From assembly GCA_003260075.1 (NCBI GenBank), contig QLIY01000682.1, positions 1-64,000 on the forward strand: a stretch of DNA of 64,000 nucleotides. Reading direction: 5' to 3'. The DNA comes from Phallusia mammillata (Eukaryota; Chordata; Ascidiacea; Phlebobranchia; Ascidiidae). Below, piece by piece: positions 38,701 through 53,700 of this stretch. A program made the position numbers and the translations under genes. Within the stretch, counting starts at the first letter, position 1. Each line of letters begins with the position of its first letter. The notes under the pieces were generated by a model. It was not told the origin of the DNA, did no database searches, and worked only from the letters and a program-made list of their open reading frames with translations.

Positions 38701-41700
38701 TTAAGAGGGAAACCAGTCGTGTGTTACTGGTGTCTGTGGGTTGCTTGGTGGACGTTATTGCGCCAGTGCAGTTAGGGGGTTGTTAACAGCCCCATGACAT
38801 CAGAAGCATTAACAGTTATTGCTAAAAACACCTCTAGTGGTCAAAAGTGTAAACATTGGCGGATTGGGCTCAAATTTTGCAGTACTATTGATTGAGTCAC
38901 TGTGGTTTTATATTTTTTAGTTTGTGTGTCAAACCCCATTAGTCACCCTACCAGCCCCCTAAAATTTGTCAGTTTTTTAAACAGTTTTGGAATTGGCTGA
39001 AATTTGGACAGCTTATAGAAATTACCATTAGTAGGAGCTGGTTGTTGCGTTTAACCTTGTAGCCTCAATTTCACCCCACTAGCCCCCTACAATGGGTGAG
39101 TTTATTAAACAGTGTTGGAATTGGCTAAAATTTGGGTAGCATTGTAGGTTTCGATTGATGTATTTTACCTTGTAGTCCCAAAATTTACCTAAAGTTGGAA
39201 TTAAATGAAATTTGCAAAGTTGGAGCTTGTAGAATTTGTTATTCGTAGGTGTCTATTTTTTCTTTTACCCCACTATTTACTCCTTCTTTTCTTTAAAAAA
39301 GAATGTTAAATAGGACATACTTCAAACAATATCTGGGGTGAATCTGATTTGTGTTGTTTGTACTCTACAGTCTACATAGTATCATTATTTAAGACCAGTG
39401 CCGATCACTGTGTTTTACCTTACAACACCTGACTTTCTCATGGTTATCTCTTGAAATGCATTTTTTTCAACTTTGCATGTATGGGGACCCATGAGTTTCT
39501 GCCTGTAGAAACAACTAAGGTTGTAAAAGATGGTGGCTAATATGGGACCCAATATAAAATGAGCATAGTAAATATATTAATGTTTTAAAATAGGTTATAG
39601 TGCATGTGCAATGACAAAATGTGATAAGCCACCACTCTAGTTAATCAATGCTCTTAAGTGGTCATGTTTTTATTATTTGGTCAAAATTTTCCCTTTTTTG
39701 CAGTATGATTGATTTTTGAACTGAAAGTTGACACCCAATATAAAAAATTGAAAATTATAATTTGCCTGTAAAAGTCTTTTGAAATTTTAGGCCAGACTCT
39801 CCATGTTGTGAATATGTCACAACAATCGTCTTCATCTGATCTTCTTGGTGGATACAAACCAGCACAACTTCAACATTTTGTTTCTCCAATTAAGGATTCA
39901 TTCGAAAAACTGTTCAAGACAACATTTTCTTTCAACCAAAACCAAAAATTTTTGTCACACATTCAAAATTGCCTGAATCACAAAAGGTCTGCTTTTTTAA
40001 ACATGAACTGACTTTTTTATAAACTTAGCTTAAAAATGATCGTACCAACTCTCTATTACATTATTTACTCAACTATTTATTGTAGGTACAATGATTTGTG
40101 TCAGCTTATGTCTCATTCCAGTAAAGCAGCTATCAAGAAGATTCAGGTTTGTTTTAGCCCTTTTTTGCTGATGGTATTATGCGGTTGTGCTTTTGCTATA
40201 TGTTTCACTATACTTCATAGCCTCAGTAATAATCCTGTTGGCGTTTAACATACTACACTTTTCCAGACTGTAATTGTATATCTTGGGAGATGTCAGTAAA
40301 TTCATCTCTCTAATACTCCAGTAGTAACCTTAAATTATCTATTTTACAATTAATTAAGGGCATGAAGACAATTGGTGGTATTTTTGCTTGCCAGTAGCCG
40401 TATTTTTTATTACAAGACAATATTTACATCATGCAACATTTTTGTGTTTTCAGAGCACAGGAAAAGATCTTCAACTACTTGAATCTTGGAAAAACTTTTG
40501 CACTGATCTGCATGATCTGAAGTTGAAACTGAAATCAGATTCACCTATTGCTTTTAATTTTGTTGAAGGTGTGGCCTTTAAGCTTTTGTTATCAGCCTTT
40601 AATTTGATGTTTTAAAGTTGTCTTATATTGACATCAATTAGAATAAGAACAGATGATATTTTTAACCCATTTTCATTTTACATTCTTTAAACAACATGGT
40701 CAGTTGCATGCTTGTTATGCAGGAAAACTTTCCAAATGCATTCAGAAAGGAGACTGGATTCTTTTGGATGAAATTAATCTTGCTGCTCCAGACACTTTGG
40801 AGTGCTTAAGTTCTGTGTTAGAATCAGATGTAGGCTCAATTATGTTGATGGAAAGAGGTGATGCAAAGCCAGTTGAGCGACACAACAATTTCAGGTATGG
40901 CTATATAAGAATATTTGTTACATTTTACAGATTATCTTTTTTTGGCTTTCATTTTGCTATAATTTTGCTATATCCCTTCCCTTAAGGGGACACATATTGT
41001 TTTTGTCTATATTTTTTTTTCTTTTTTCCCGGGGGGGGGGGTGCAGATTTGTTTCCATGTTTTGGTTAAAAAAGAATGGTTCAAACTTTTTCAAATTTAC
41101 ACACGTTATAGATATTGGTGTAAGGATGGTCCATGTCAATTTTGACCGTGTTTGATCTCTCGGTTCACCAACAGCCCCCCAAAACGTGAAATTTTTAAAA
41201 TGGCTATACTTGCTAAAGCAGATGATTCTGGAGTTTCATACTTTTTTATTTGTACATTGCAGCGTGTTTTAAAGTATTTTGTAACTTGAAGTTGTATATA
41301 TCCATTTTTACCCCCAAATATTTGTTTGTTTGTTTGTTCACATGTTAATGAGGTCAGAAATACAAGACTTAATCTGCTCAAAATTTAAACAGCTGTGGAT
41401 AGGGTGCTCCTTGCTGGCTGTTAAAAATTTCAGTGCAATCGGCTCAGTAATTACTCTTACAGCTCAAAGCATGTTTTTACATGCTGTCTTTTGTCAAATT
41501 TGTGCTCGCTCAGTGCACAGCTGACGCAATGGGAGTGATTGACGATAGTGGCGCATGAAATGCCTCTGCTTGACCATTTTCTCACTGGTCAGAATTAAAA
41601 TGTTACGATGTTACTTATATTGTGCTGTAAACATTAATGTAGGTCAACTTATTCGTGTTTCGAAGCGCAGAGCGACAACGCAGCACGACAACGCAGCACG

Positions 41701-44700
41701 ATTTGTTACACCTGTGTAACGTGACCTTAAACTGAAAGCATTAATAAAACTGTTTCAGAACAGGTTTTGGACATAAAAGCCCAGCTAAGCAATCGTATTG
41801 TTGGTCTTTAGAAACTTACAACGCCAGGGAACTCTATGTGCGGATTAAAAATCCTAATTCAACAAACAAAGGGCTATTAAGGAAAAAAAATGTTGAAACT
41901 TTGTTAAAAGTTTAAATAATTGGACTCATCCATTTTCCACCTCATGAAAAAATGCGCAACTCCATGTCGAAAAAAGCCCAATTGGGCGCGAAAAGCGCAA
42001 ACCTGCCCACTGAAAAGCGAATATCTCGGCCACACATATATCTGGACGTGCTATCAGGCAGTCTTTTTGCACTGTGCAATTAAGATATGTTTGTAGATCA
42101 TTTAAAAACGTTAGTTATTGAATTGTTCTATCATGCAGTTTTGCGTCTTATGGCNTGAATTGTTCTATCATGCAGTTTTGCGTCTTATGGCGGTTAACGA
42201 CAGGCCCCTCCTGCCGCGAGGGGGGGGGGCTTTAGAAACTTACAACGCCAGGGAACTCTATGTGCGGATTAAAAATCCTAATTCAACAAACAAAGGGCTA
42301 TTAAGGAAAAAAAAATGTTGAAACTTTGTTAAAAGTTTAAATAATTGGACTCATCCATTTTCCACCTCATGAAAAAATGCGCAACTCCATGTCGAAAAAA
42401 GCCCAATTGGGCGCGAAAAGCGCAAACCTGCCCACTGAAAAGCGAATATCTCGGCCTCACATATATCTGGACGTGCTATCAGGCAGTCTTTTTGCACTGT
42501 GCAATTAAGATATGTTTGTAGATCATTTAAAAACGTTAGTTATTGAATTGTTCTATCATGCAGTTTTGCGTCTTATGGCGGTTAACGACAGGCCCCTCCT
42601 GCCGCGATCGGCGCCATATCTTTACCTAACAACATTCGCACGCTGCGAGACAATGATCGCTGACGGAAATGCAACCATGAAATTGTACACATTAACTTTT
42701 TTTGGCTTTTATTTTGCTATAATTATCACATGTGTATTCTTCTGTTATGATGTTAGATACTTTTCTAGATTCTTTCAAGCCAGTTCTTCCCATGCAAACA
42801 ATATTTGATTTTACTGTTTGTTTAGCTGTAACCAACAAATATATCTAAAGTAAAACATCCTGTGTGATGTTTGATTACTGGAGTGTCTAATTGCCAGAAA
42901 AAGTACAATATATTTACACTATTTTTCAGAATATTTGCAGCAATGAACCCTGCTACTGATGTGGGGAAACGAAACCTTCCTGATGGAGTTCGTAACCGTT
43001 TTACAGAAATTTATGTTGATGAACCCAACAATTATAATGATTTGTCAATCATTGTTGGCTACTACATGAAAAATAGAACTGTAAGTAACTAATAAACACC
43101 TTGTAGTAAAGGAAACAGTTTCTTTTATCTCATTTTAATAGGTAAGTGGAGCAGGAATTGTTGATGGTATTGTAAAGTTCTATCAGGATGTTTGCAAATT
43201 AGCAACACATAAACTTGTTGATGGAAGTGGACACAAACCACATTATTCATTGAGAACACTTTGCAGGTTTGTAACAAAAAAAATTGTTAGTCGATCCACT
43301 GCATGACAACAAACATAGATGATTTGACATTTATAATCCCATTGCAATGTACTTATTTTTTTGAGTTTCTCTGTTAATGCTTTTATTTTAACGTGGAACA
43401 CCAACATAGGCGTAGAGTTTTAAAAATACCGGGGGTGCGACTTTTGATAATTGACGCCGATGCCTATGCCATGTGCAGTATTTGTACCCGTATAGGACCA
43501 TATACCTCCTTTTACGTGCTTTAGCCTGTAGTTTCTATACAATTAATTCGCAAATAGTCACTTGACACAATTTGTTTGTGTTCGATTGGAACGTTTGCTG
43601 TGTGTCTGATGGAATGAAAGGGCGATTTGCCGAATCAGGAATTTGACCAACGATTTAGTTACGGCGGAAAATAAAAGTAGAAGCAATCACGTTTTAAATA
43701 TACTGACTATGTATTGCTGACGCCTAAAGGGGGGGGGGAAAAAATAATACTAAAACGTTAGCTTCTATGTCATGTTTATGTTGCATTAAAATGCCCGTTT
43801 ATTGCGATACAATTACAATTGTTACGTTTCGACCGACGTCTGTTCGATCAATGGCACGAGTGCGGGCGCATTTGTTAAGCTGGAAACACGTTCTAAAACC
43901 GACGTAACTTGAACAAGGATTTTGACGTTATACAAAGGTCAAGGCCGGGGGTGCGCGGCACCCCCGCACCCCCGCACCCCCGTACTCTACGCCAGTGAAC
44001 ACCAATAAAGGTTTTTGATTTGACCAGATCTTTTTACGTTACAGGGCATTACAGTTTGTATCTGACAATGTTGAAATGTCTCTTCACAAGGCATTGTATG
44101 AAGGCTTTCACTTGTCATTTCTGACTGCACTTAATCGTGCCTCACAACCTGATGTGGAAAAGTTAATCAAAAAATTTATTGTGGGGAAGTCTCAATACAA
44201 GTAATTTATTGTAAAATCTAAAATGATATTAAACCATTTTTGCATTTCATTTCATCATGGTTTTTTTTTCTGGTACTGTGTATTCGCATTAAATATCAGT
44301 AAAAAGTTCCTATGACATATTTCGCATTAACCTTGGCAGTTAATAAGCAGAAACTTTGTTTTATTTAAGTTGTGACATATTCAAGGTTAAAGTTTTTTAC
44401 AGGTCAGTTCAAAACGCAGTATGCCCAAAGCCAAGTTACTCTTCGGTCTGTGTTGGAAACTTCTATCTCAAGCTTGGAGAGTATAGCCCGATGGATGATC
44501 CAAGTTACATTATCACACCATCGGTCAGCAAGAATCTGCAATGCTTGGCAAGGTTTGATTGTTACTACAGTTGATCCTTTATTTATAATCACCAGGTTGC
44601 AATTTTCTTTCAATTTTTCAGACCAGTGTCGTATGGTAAATATCCCATTCTTGTACAAGGGGAAACATCCACTGGTAAAACAAGCCTCATCAGGTATCTT

Positions 44701-47700
44701 GGGGTTTTGACTGGAAACAAAGTTATCAGAATAAACAATCATGAACACACTGACCTTCAAGAGTATATTGGTAGCTATGGAAGCAATACAGATGGTAAGC
44801 ATATTCCATTCGTTAAAAATTTCAAATAATGTATATTGATTGTGTTTTTTTGGGTGGATATGAACGAGCTTATGGTGTGGTAACATTTTGTTGTGGTATA
44901 CAGGTAGTAAGTCTTTTTAGCGAACCAAAACTAGTATATACCAGTTATTTTCTTTTTTTAGGCCAACAAAAGCCAAAAAAACGGGCAGAGTTCTATCATA
45001 GCAAATGTGGTTGCGCCACAAATGTTCTAAATTACTGGTTCTAAACCTAAAACCATTTGTCCATATTATTATCTTTGCAATCTTATGTTATGACAGCCTT
45101 ACTTAAACCTTGCTCAATCATATATTAGGGTTATTAGATGTTACAGACAGATCTGCAATTCAGGAGTAGTGCATGATTAGTTTTACCTGGTTTTGTACAG
45201 TTGCCTCGCAGAAGAATCAGATACTTAATCACACAGAAAACTATCGCATAAAGATTGTGTGCAAACAATCACCCAAGTTGTTACTTGGAAAGAATAAAAA
45301 AAAATTGCTCGACAATGAAGACTAATATACTACCACAATCTGACATTAACTAAGTTTGCAGAAGTATGCCTTCCTAAACCCAAGCTTGGGAACAGGAGTT
45401 TTAAACCAAACTGTAGCATGAGTTATCGTGCTAAACAAATCATATATAATGTTATCTTGAATTAGGTTGGGTCTCTCTGCTCCCCTAGTATTCCTTATTG
45501 CATAAAAAAACATAGTGGGCTTGTAGTTCATGTGGAGTAGTTCATAAGTGTTTGCTGAAAGCAACAACCGGTCTGCAAAAGCAGTTGCATATGCTTAATG
45601 TGAGACCTTGAAATATACTATTTTAAAGTGAATGCACTTCAGTTCACTTAAAGCAAACACTTAAATAACCAGTTAATGTTGTAAATAGGAAAGTTGGTGT
45701 TCCAAGATGGTCCACTGGTTACGGCCATGAGGGAGGGTCATTGGGTTATATTGGATGAGCTTAATCTTGCTCCAACGGACATACTTGAGGCACTTAACCG
45801 TGTGTTGGATGACAACCGGGAAATTTTTATTACTGAGACACAAGAAGTTGTGAGGGCTCACCCAAGGTAATGTGTGCTCTCTGTTTGCTTAGATTTTCTG
45901 TGTCACTCCTCTTTAAAAAAAAAGTTTTGAAAAAAAAAATTGGCATCAAACTTTAACTGTGATAAACAGGACACTGTTTTTTCAAGTATATCAGGCATGC
46001 ATACTGATATTTCTCTCCCCTTACTCTGGATTGCACTTTTAATTGTTTAATGACTTAAATCTTGGTGAAACGGCAGATTTCAACTGTTTGCCACCCAAAA
46101 CCCACCTGGTTTGTATGGTGGCCGCAAAATACTCTCCAGAGCATTTCGGAACAGATTTATTGAACTTCACTTTGATGAGATTCCCTCTGATGAGTTAATA
46201 ACAATTCTTCACAAACGATGTCATCTTAGCACCAATCACTGCAAGAAACTCGTCAAGATAATGGTGGAGTTGCAGGTTGGGTAGTTCAGATTTGCTTTTA
46301 AACAAGCTTGTTCAGCATCATTTTATGGTTGTTGGTTGAATTATGATTGCATTAATGAGTCTAGCAATGTTTTACACACAACAGTTTGCAATACAAACTA
46401 AAATTCACTACATATTTTGTAACTGGCTTAAATTTGTTTTCAAGTCTCGCAGAAGATCTTCTGGCTTGTTTGCTGGTAAACATGGTTACATCACACTGAG
46501 GGATCTCTTTAAGTGGGCTGAACGATACAGAAGATATGAGGTAAAACATAGTCGTGTAACAAAGCTAATTGATACAAATGTGTAAATAGGTATACCTTGT
46601 GATGACCCCCCCCCCCAAAAAAAAATATGTTGTGTTATTGGTAGATATTTAAAACTTTTCTATTAAGTCTACTAAGTAAAGGCTGTTTTAATGCTACTGG
46701 CACAAGGAATTACACTAGTTTCATTTATCAGTAAGTGTGCTGTCAATTCGGAATTGACATTGTATTGTAATTTATATTCATGAACAGTCATTTGGTAATT
46801 GGTGGGCCTTCTTTATAATATAAAAATGTTGTTTAGTCAGTTTAGCATGTTTTGTGATAACGATTTCATTTGGTTTAAGTTGTTGACTAGTAGTTTGCCA
46901 GTTGCAGAAAGGTAACATATAAACTGTGTTTGCTTTTATTTTTGTTCGATCAACTGCAGCTAAAACAAAATTTAAATTCCTAATTGGTTAAATAAAAAAA
47001 GGCAAACTTAACTATTACTAATAACACACAAACTTTGCTGATAATGTGTGTATTTATTTTTTTGGCATTTTACAAGGTGGATGATGACAAGTTTTTTGAT
47101 TGGGATCAGTATTTGGCAAATGATGGCTTTTTGTTACTTGCTGGTAAAGTAAGAAAGAAAGAAGAAGAAATGGTAATTATGGGTCCCCTTCCCTGAAGGG
47201 GACACATATTGTTTTTGTCCGTATTTGTTCCTTATTTCCTTTACAACGCTGGTTTGGTCATGAATGAGTGCTTTAAATTTATTGAAATTTTGACATATGT
47301 TAGATATTAATCCAATCCAAACTTGGTCCACCTGAAGTGTGACCCCAAATTGCCCAGCGGTTCACCCACAGGCCCCCGAAACGTAAATTTTTAACGCTGG
47401 TTTTTATCGCTCATGTGGTAAAGAAAGAGTGCTTCTAATTTATTTAAATTTGGACACATGTTAGTTATTAATCTGAACTTGATCCTCCAGAAGTTTGACC
47501 CCGATTGACCCAGCGGTTCACCCACAGGCCCCCGAAACGCAAATGTGTCTAACGCTCGTTTGGTCAAGAAAGCTAAAAAATTTTGAAAACAAAAGCACTG
47601 GTCAAAGCAGCTTGTGTTTTAGAGAATGGAAGCTAAATAAGTTTTAATCACAGTGAGATTTTGAAATAAACAAATTGTCAAATTAAACATATCGTAGTAT

Positions 47701-50700
47701 TTCTTATATTGATTTACTTAAGTTTAATGTTGTGCAACAGGTGATAGAAGAAGTAATTTCGAAGCACTTGGGCCGAAAAATAAAGCGGGAATCATTGTTT
47801 GAACTTGATAAAACTGCATCAATGTGCTCTCATATGAAGGAATTTTCTCATCTTGTATGGACAGAACCAATGAGAAGGTTAACTGACTTTGACAAATATT
47901 ACTAGCAGAAACAAAGTTGTAGGCTACTGTCCTGCAAATCTTATTGTGATTTTGTTTTGCACACTTTGTAGAAAATGCCATTTTAAGAGTTGACTGTTGT
48001 GTTTAACCCTATAGCCCCACTCTTTATCCCACAAGCCACCTTCCCAAATTGAATCTAAGCAAAGTGGTTATTTAACACTAGAAATATGGTGGGTTGAATT
48101 TTACTAACAAACTCTTTTTTTGCAAATTGTAGCTGTTTCTTTCCCAGAATCCTTGTAAAGGTTGCTCTGTAGTACACAGTTACTGATCCAAATACCTAAC
48201 TGATATCTATTTAAAGTCATTTTCATCTTTTGCAGGCTTTATGTTACACTAGAACGTGCTTTGAGATTCAATGAACCTGTGCTAATTGTGGGAGAAACAG
48301 GAGGTGGAAAGACAACTGCTTGCCAATTGGTATCAGCTATTTATGAGAAAAAGCTTGCTATTATCAACTGTCATGCCAGCACCGAAGCAGCCGATTTTAT
48401 TGGCGGACTTCGACCAGTAAGTTTGCAAAGCAACATGATACAAGTGCACATTAGTTGCCATGAGCACATATACCAAATGGAAGTATGTTCTTCTTTATAG
48501 ATCCTTGACCTTGTTCATTTTTTTTACCGAAATGTCTGACTAAAACTTATAAATGATAGAAAGGTGCCTGAAGCTTTGTACAGCAAATTTTTACTGTAGT
48601 TGATTGAGGTTTATCCACACTCCTCAACACCATAATTTTTTTGGTGGAAATCTCTGATGTTTTTTGCAGGAGTTATTGCACCTTTACACAATAGTTTCAT
48701 TCCTGCGCACCATGGTTGGAAATTTAACACCCTCCATGTTTTTAGATCCGACCCTGCATGTAATATAACAGCAAATTTTGTAAAGTAGTCAGGTTTGCTA
48801 AGAAATTTAATGTTCACCAATCGAGTGTTTTTTCCTTTCCATTATGGTTATGTAGTTTCAATGTCAAACTATGGTTTTGTTGTTTGTTTATTGCATCACA
48901 GTGTAGATCAGGGGTCACGAAACTACGGCCCGCGACCACATTTTTTGGTTTGTCAAATCGCATTGATAACTTTGGAACATTTAAAAAATAATCTACTTCT
49001 TACGAAAGTTTTCCTGTGGCAATATGTAAAATTGATATTACCTTGTTTTATGGGATTACAACGCCCAGGATTGACCCAAAGCCAGTTTGTTACGTCACAA
49101 ACAAGACTAAAAGTGTGAATTGTGCGCAAACAATTGCTTTGTTTGGTCACTTGTGACGTAATATACAAGCGTTGCTTGTAGATGAGACTAACTATGCAAT
49201 TTAATAGTCGCATCACCAGATTTTTAATGGGATTATAGAAAGACCATATCTAGGGCCCATATCAAAATCGCCTTGCGGGTTAAGTTGGCAAAGACGGCGC
49301 TAGGGCATGTAAACTATCCGGCCCGCGCGAATTATTATTATATATATCCGGCCCGCAGTGAAAAAAGTTTGCTGACCCCTGGTATAGATAATACTTTAAC
49401 TAAACATTTTCACCAAAGCAATGGTTGTCTGTGTAGTAATTTGGTTAGAATTTAATAATACTGCGAAAACGTTTCAAAATACATAATTTGGACACAGTGT
49501 ATGCTTTTGTGCACTTTGGGTAGGTAGACTTTAAGGCCTATTTTTCTGTGCCATGGCAAAAAATATTCCCTGCTCTATTGGACTAAAAGTTTTAGTAATG
49601 GAGATAGTGTTTTAGTATTTTTTATGTTATGTTAAAGGTGCGTTCACATGTTGGTGAAGAAGACCAGAAAGAAAAAAGTCTGAAGCTGTTTGAATGGATT
49701 GATGGACCTTTAGTGGAAAGCATGTGTTCTGGGAATCATTTACTTGTTGATGAAATTTCTCTTGCAGATGATTCTGTGTTAGAAAGGCTTAATAGTGTTC
49801 TTGAGCCTGAAAGATGTCTAGTGATTCCTGATAAAATGTCCATGGTTTGTTCTGACTTGGCATGGATAAATTAAATTGGTAAAACAAAATAATTACGTGC
49901 TTTCAGAATTTAGATGGGGATGACTCTTTGATTGTTGCAAAACCTGGTTTTCAATTTTTATCCACAATGAATCCTGGAGGAGACTTTGGAAAGAAAGAGG
50001 TAATCCAATTTGTAGGTGTTGTCATCGGTCCTCAAAAAACTGTTGGTTGGGTAATTATGGGTCCCCTTCCCTGAAGGGTCCCCTTCCCATCTTGATTTCA
50101 CTCTTTTTTTTTCTGTTTTTTTCTTTTCTATTATTTTTTCTCTGGTGAAGTTTGTCCATGCACTTTTGGCATGAAATCTTTGGTGGATTTGAATAAAACT
50201 TTCACAGATGGTAGATATGGTCATGTGCCATCTGCTTAGTTTGACTCGATAGCCTATTATGTACCCCGCTAGCCCCCAAAATGTAAAACGTTTTTGTATG
50301 TTGCTGCGCACCCCAAACGAAAGATTCCTGTAGTGTAATAGTATAACAAAGGCAACAGAACATACGGTACTTGTGTTTGTGCAATACTTGGTGGACGGTT
50401 TTGCACGTGCCAACAGAGCGGTGTCAACAGCCGTATGACGTCAAAAGGGTTAATGAATGTTGCTAATAACACCTCTAGTGGTCAGAATTTCAAACATTGG
50501 CCAATTTGGATAAATTTTACATGACTGCTGATTGGGTCATTGTGGTTTCATATTTTAAACTTTTGTGTGTAGAACCCTACCAGTTGCCCCACTAACCCCC
50601 TAAAATGGGGTTTTCTAAACAGTGTAAGAATTAAATGAAATTTCAACAGTTTATGGAGTGTGCTATTTAAAGTTGTTAATTGTTGTGTTCAACCTTGTGA

Positions 50701-53700
50701 CCCCAACATTCACCCCACTAGCCCCCCAAAATGGGTCAATTTTTGAAACAATGTTGGAATTGAATTAAATTTGAACAGCTTTTAGAGTGTGCTAATGATA
50801 GGTGTAGAATGTTGTGTTTAGCCCTGTGGCCCCAACATTAACCCCACTAACCCCTAAAATGGGTCAATTTTTAAACAATGTCTGAATTGAAAAAATTTGG
50901 ACAGCTTGTAGAGTGTGCCATTTATAAATGTCGATTGTTATGTTCAACCTTGTAGCCCTTTCATTTACCCCACTACCCCCTACAATCGTCTGCAATTTGC
51001 CATTAATAGGAGCTTATTGTTGTGTTTTAGCCTTTTTTCTCTGCTAGAGAAAAACCTTCATAAATGTATGAATGGAATGCAATTTGAATAGTTTGTACTT
51101 TATATCAGGCTACTCAAACTTTCTTGTTCTGCGACCCCATTTTAAAACATAAATTTCTACGCGACCCCTTGATGCGTAAGCCCAGAGGTGCACAACCTTT
51201 TCGTTATTGCAGCCGCACCACATATCTTTATTTCAGCAATGGTCGCCAATTGCCGGCTTGCTTGTGTTTTAAAATTACTGATCTAAAGGAATACATATAT
51301 AAAAAGGGTTGCCATACCGTCCTTATTTCTAAGATTTGTCCTTATTTTGAACGGCCTTGCCATACCGTCCTTATTTCTAAGATTTGTCCTTATTTTGAAG
51401 GGCAATGTCTTAGAAAAGTTCATTTTCCTTATTTCTAAGAAATGTCCTTATTTTCAACATTTTCTACGAACATGGGGTTGCTGGAACAGATTGTTTCTGG
51501 CCAAAATATTGCATATGATATGTCATGGCTCGTGTCAATGCAAAGATTTGTTCAAAAACACTTGTTTGTTTTGTATCAAAATTTAATATGTCGAGTGTCC
51601 TTATTTTTGGTTTCAAGTCAATGGCAAACCTGTATATATACCATCTAATGGCGCCTAAAAAAACTTGATACACAGATTGACAGTCTGAGCTTTTATGATG
51701 TCATAATCAATATTGTGACGCTTGAGGTATCTGCTTTTTCGCATTGTTTGCACACAATAGGCATAAATCAGTCTGGCGCAAATGGCTACTAGGCTGGTAT
51801 TGGTAATACTCTTTTAAGTTCTACAAAATGTGTTTAGAGCAATAAATGTACGCATATATACCATTTATTGTGAATAATAACGCATAATGTTTCGGGACCC
51901 CAAAATTATATTCGGCCACCCCAATTGGGATCTCAACCCACAGTTTGAGAAGCCCTGCTTTATATAACATATTTAGTTATGCTCAGCACTGATTATTGTG
52001 TTTTACAACAACAAACTTTCTCATGGTTATCTCTTGAAATGTGTTGTTTACAACTTTGCATGTGTGAGGACCCATGAGTTTCTGCTTGCACAAACAACCA
52101 AGGTTGCAAAAGACAGTGGCTGATATGGGACCCAATATAAAATAAGTGCAGAAAATATATTAATGTTTTAAAATAGGTTATAGTGTATATATATGCAAGG
52201 GCAATATGTGCTAAGTCACCCTTCTAGTTAAACATCTTACTGCTAAAGTTTGTAGCAGTAAATTCCCTTACAATTGTACATCCAAACATCATGCCACAAT
52301 AACGGATACCCCTGATAAACTGTTTAACATTCCAGGTTACCGCACATGCCTGTTTGGTATGTTTTTTTAGGTTATTTAACATTAATTTCTTTATCAGTTT
52401 AGTTATATGAACTGTTTTAGCTTTCCCCTGCACTCCGCAACAGATTGACAGAAATATGGTGTGATGTGATTCATGATAATGAAGATCTTACCAGGATTGT
52501 TGAACACAATTTGCTAATAACTCAACATGGCGTAAGTAATATATAAGAGTCATGACCAATTCTAATACTACAATATAACAAACATCTAGTTACGGGTCTT
52601 AATTTGCCAGCAAATTTGTTGATTGAAAGTACCACTATGCTATGTGTCTGCACATACAGCAGTCCAAGATATACCTTTTTAACTTTAAGAATTATTTTAA
52701 GCACAAAATATGCTGTAATTTTTTCAGAATGGAGCAGTTGGTCTTCACTATCCCAAAGTTTATGCAAAACTTATCGTGGATTTTGTTAACTGGTTTAAGT
52801 CAACGTCGTTTGGCAAAAGGTTGTTACAAATACTGATTATAATTATTATCATTTTTAGCACCGTATTCATGATTTCAAAAATATTTTCAGATTTGTGATT
52901 TCTGTTCGTGATCTTCTGACGTTGGCAAAGTTTGTGAGTTTGTCATGTGATAAAATGGATCTTCCAAGTTGTTATATTCATGCTGTATGTTTGGTGTATG
53001 TAGATGGGATAGGATCAGGTGAGAGTTATGCTTTTTAAACACAGTAAAAGTTAATTAATAAACATTTAAATTTCTTATTTTGTAACACATATTTAATGGG
53101 GTAATTTTCCTGAAGTATCCAACTAACGATTTAGTGGATCTTTCTCACATGGAGGCAAAGTTATTAAAGTAGGGGTACATTAAAATTGTCAAGAAGCATT
53201 TCAAAAATGTGTACATGTGTAAACAAGAACTGTTTTTTTGTAGGATAACTATTGCCTTGTAAAGTATCAACGACTATCATTAAAAGTTCTTAATTTTGGC
53301 ACCAATTATGATATGGCAACATGATTTATGTGGATTATTACAATGTATGCTAAGGTCAGATTGATATATTTCTGTGTTTTATTTTAGGTTTATCGGGTGG
53401 TTTTGCTTCTCAGAGTAAAGAAGCTCGCTCGGAATGTTTAAAGTTTCTTATTAAACAGTTAACTGAGTGTGACCAATTCACCTCATTATCACAAACAAGT
53501 CTTAGCTGGTTGCAGTGTGAAATGAATGGTTCTACAATTACACCATTTAAGACGTATACAGATGACTGCTTGTTTGGAATGGGACCTTTTTCTGTTGAAA
53601 AAGGTAGAACTTACTTAAGCAGAGTTTGGGTGTGATGTTAAACAAACAGCAACAAATTCTACTTTAAATCTGTTACTTGTGATACCAAATGCTTACTTTA

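Noticed and set aside
44404-44886. Minus-strand open frame of 160 codons
   Set aside because: It is the antisense shadow of midasin exons 23-24, whose sense frame is clearly conserved.
48611-49216. Minus-strand open frames in midasin intron 30
   Set aside because: They overlap the hAT-like MITE at 48909-49381 or lack any partner exon; no transposase motif was seen.
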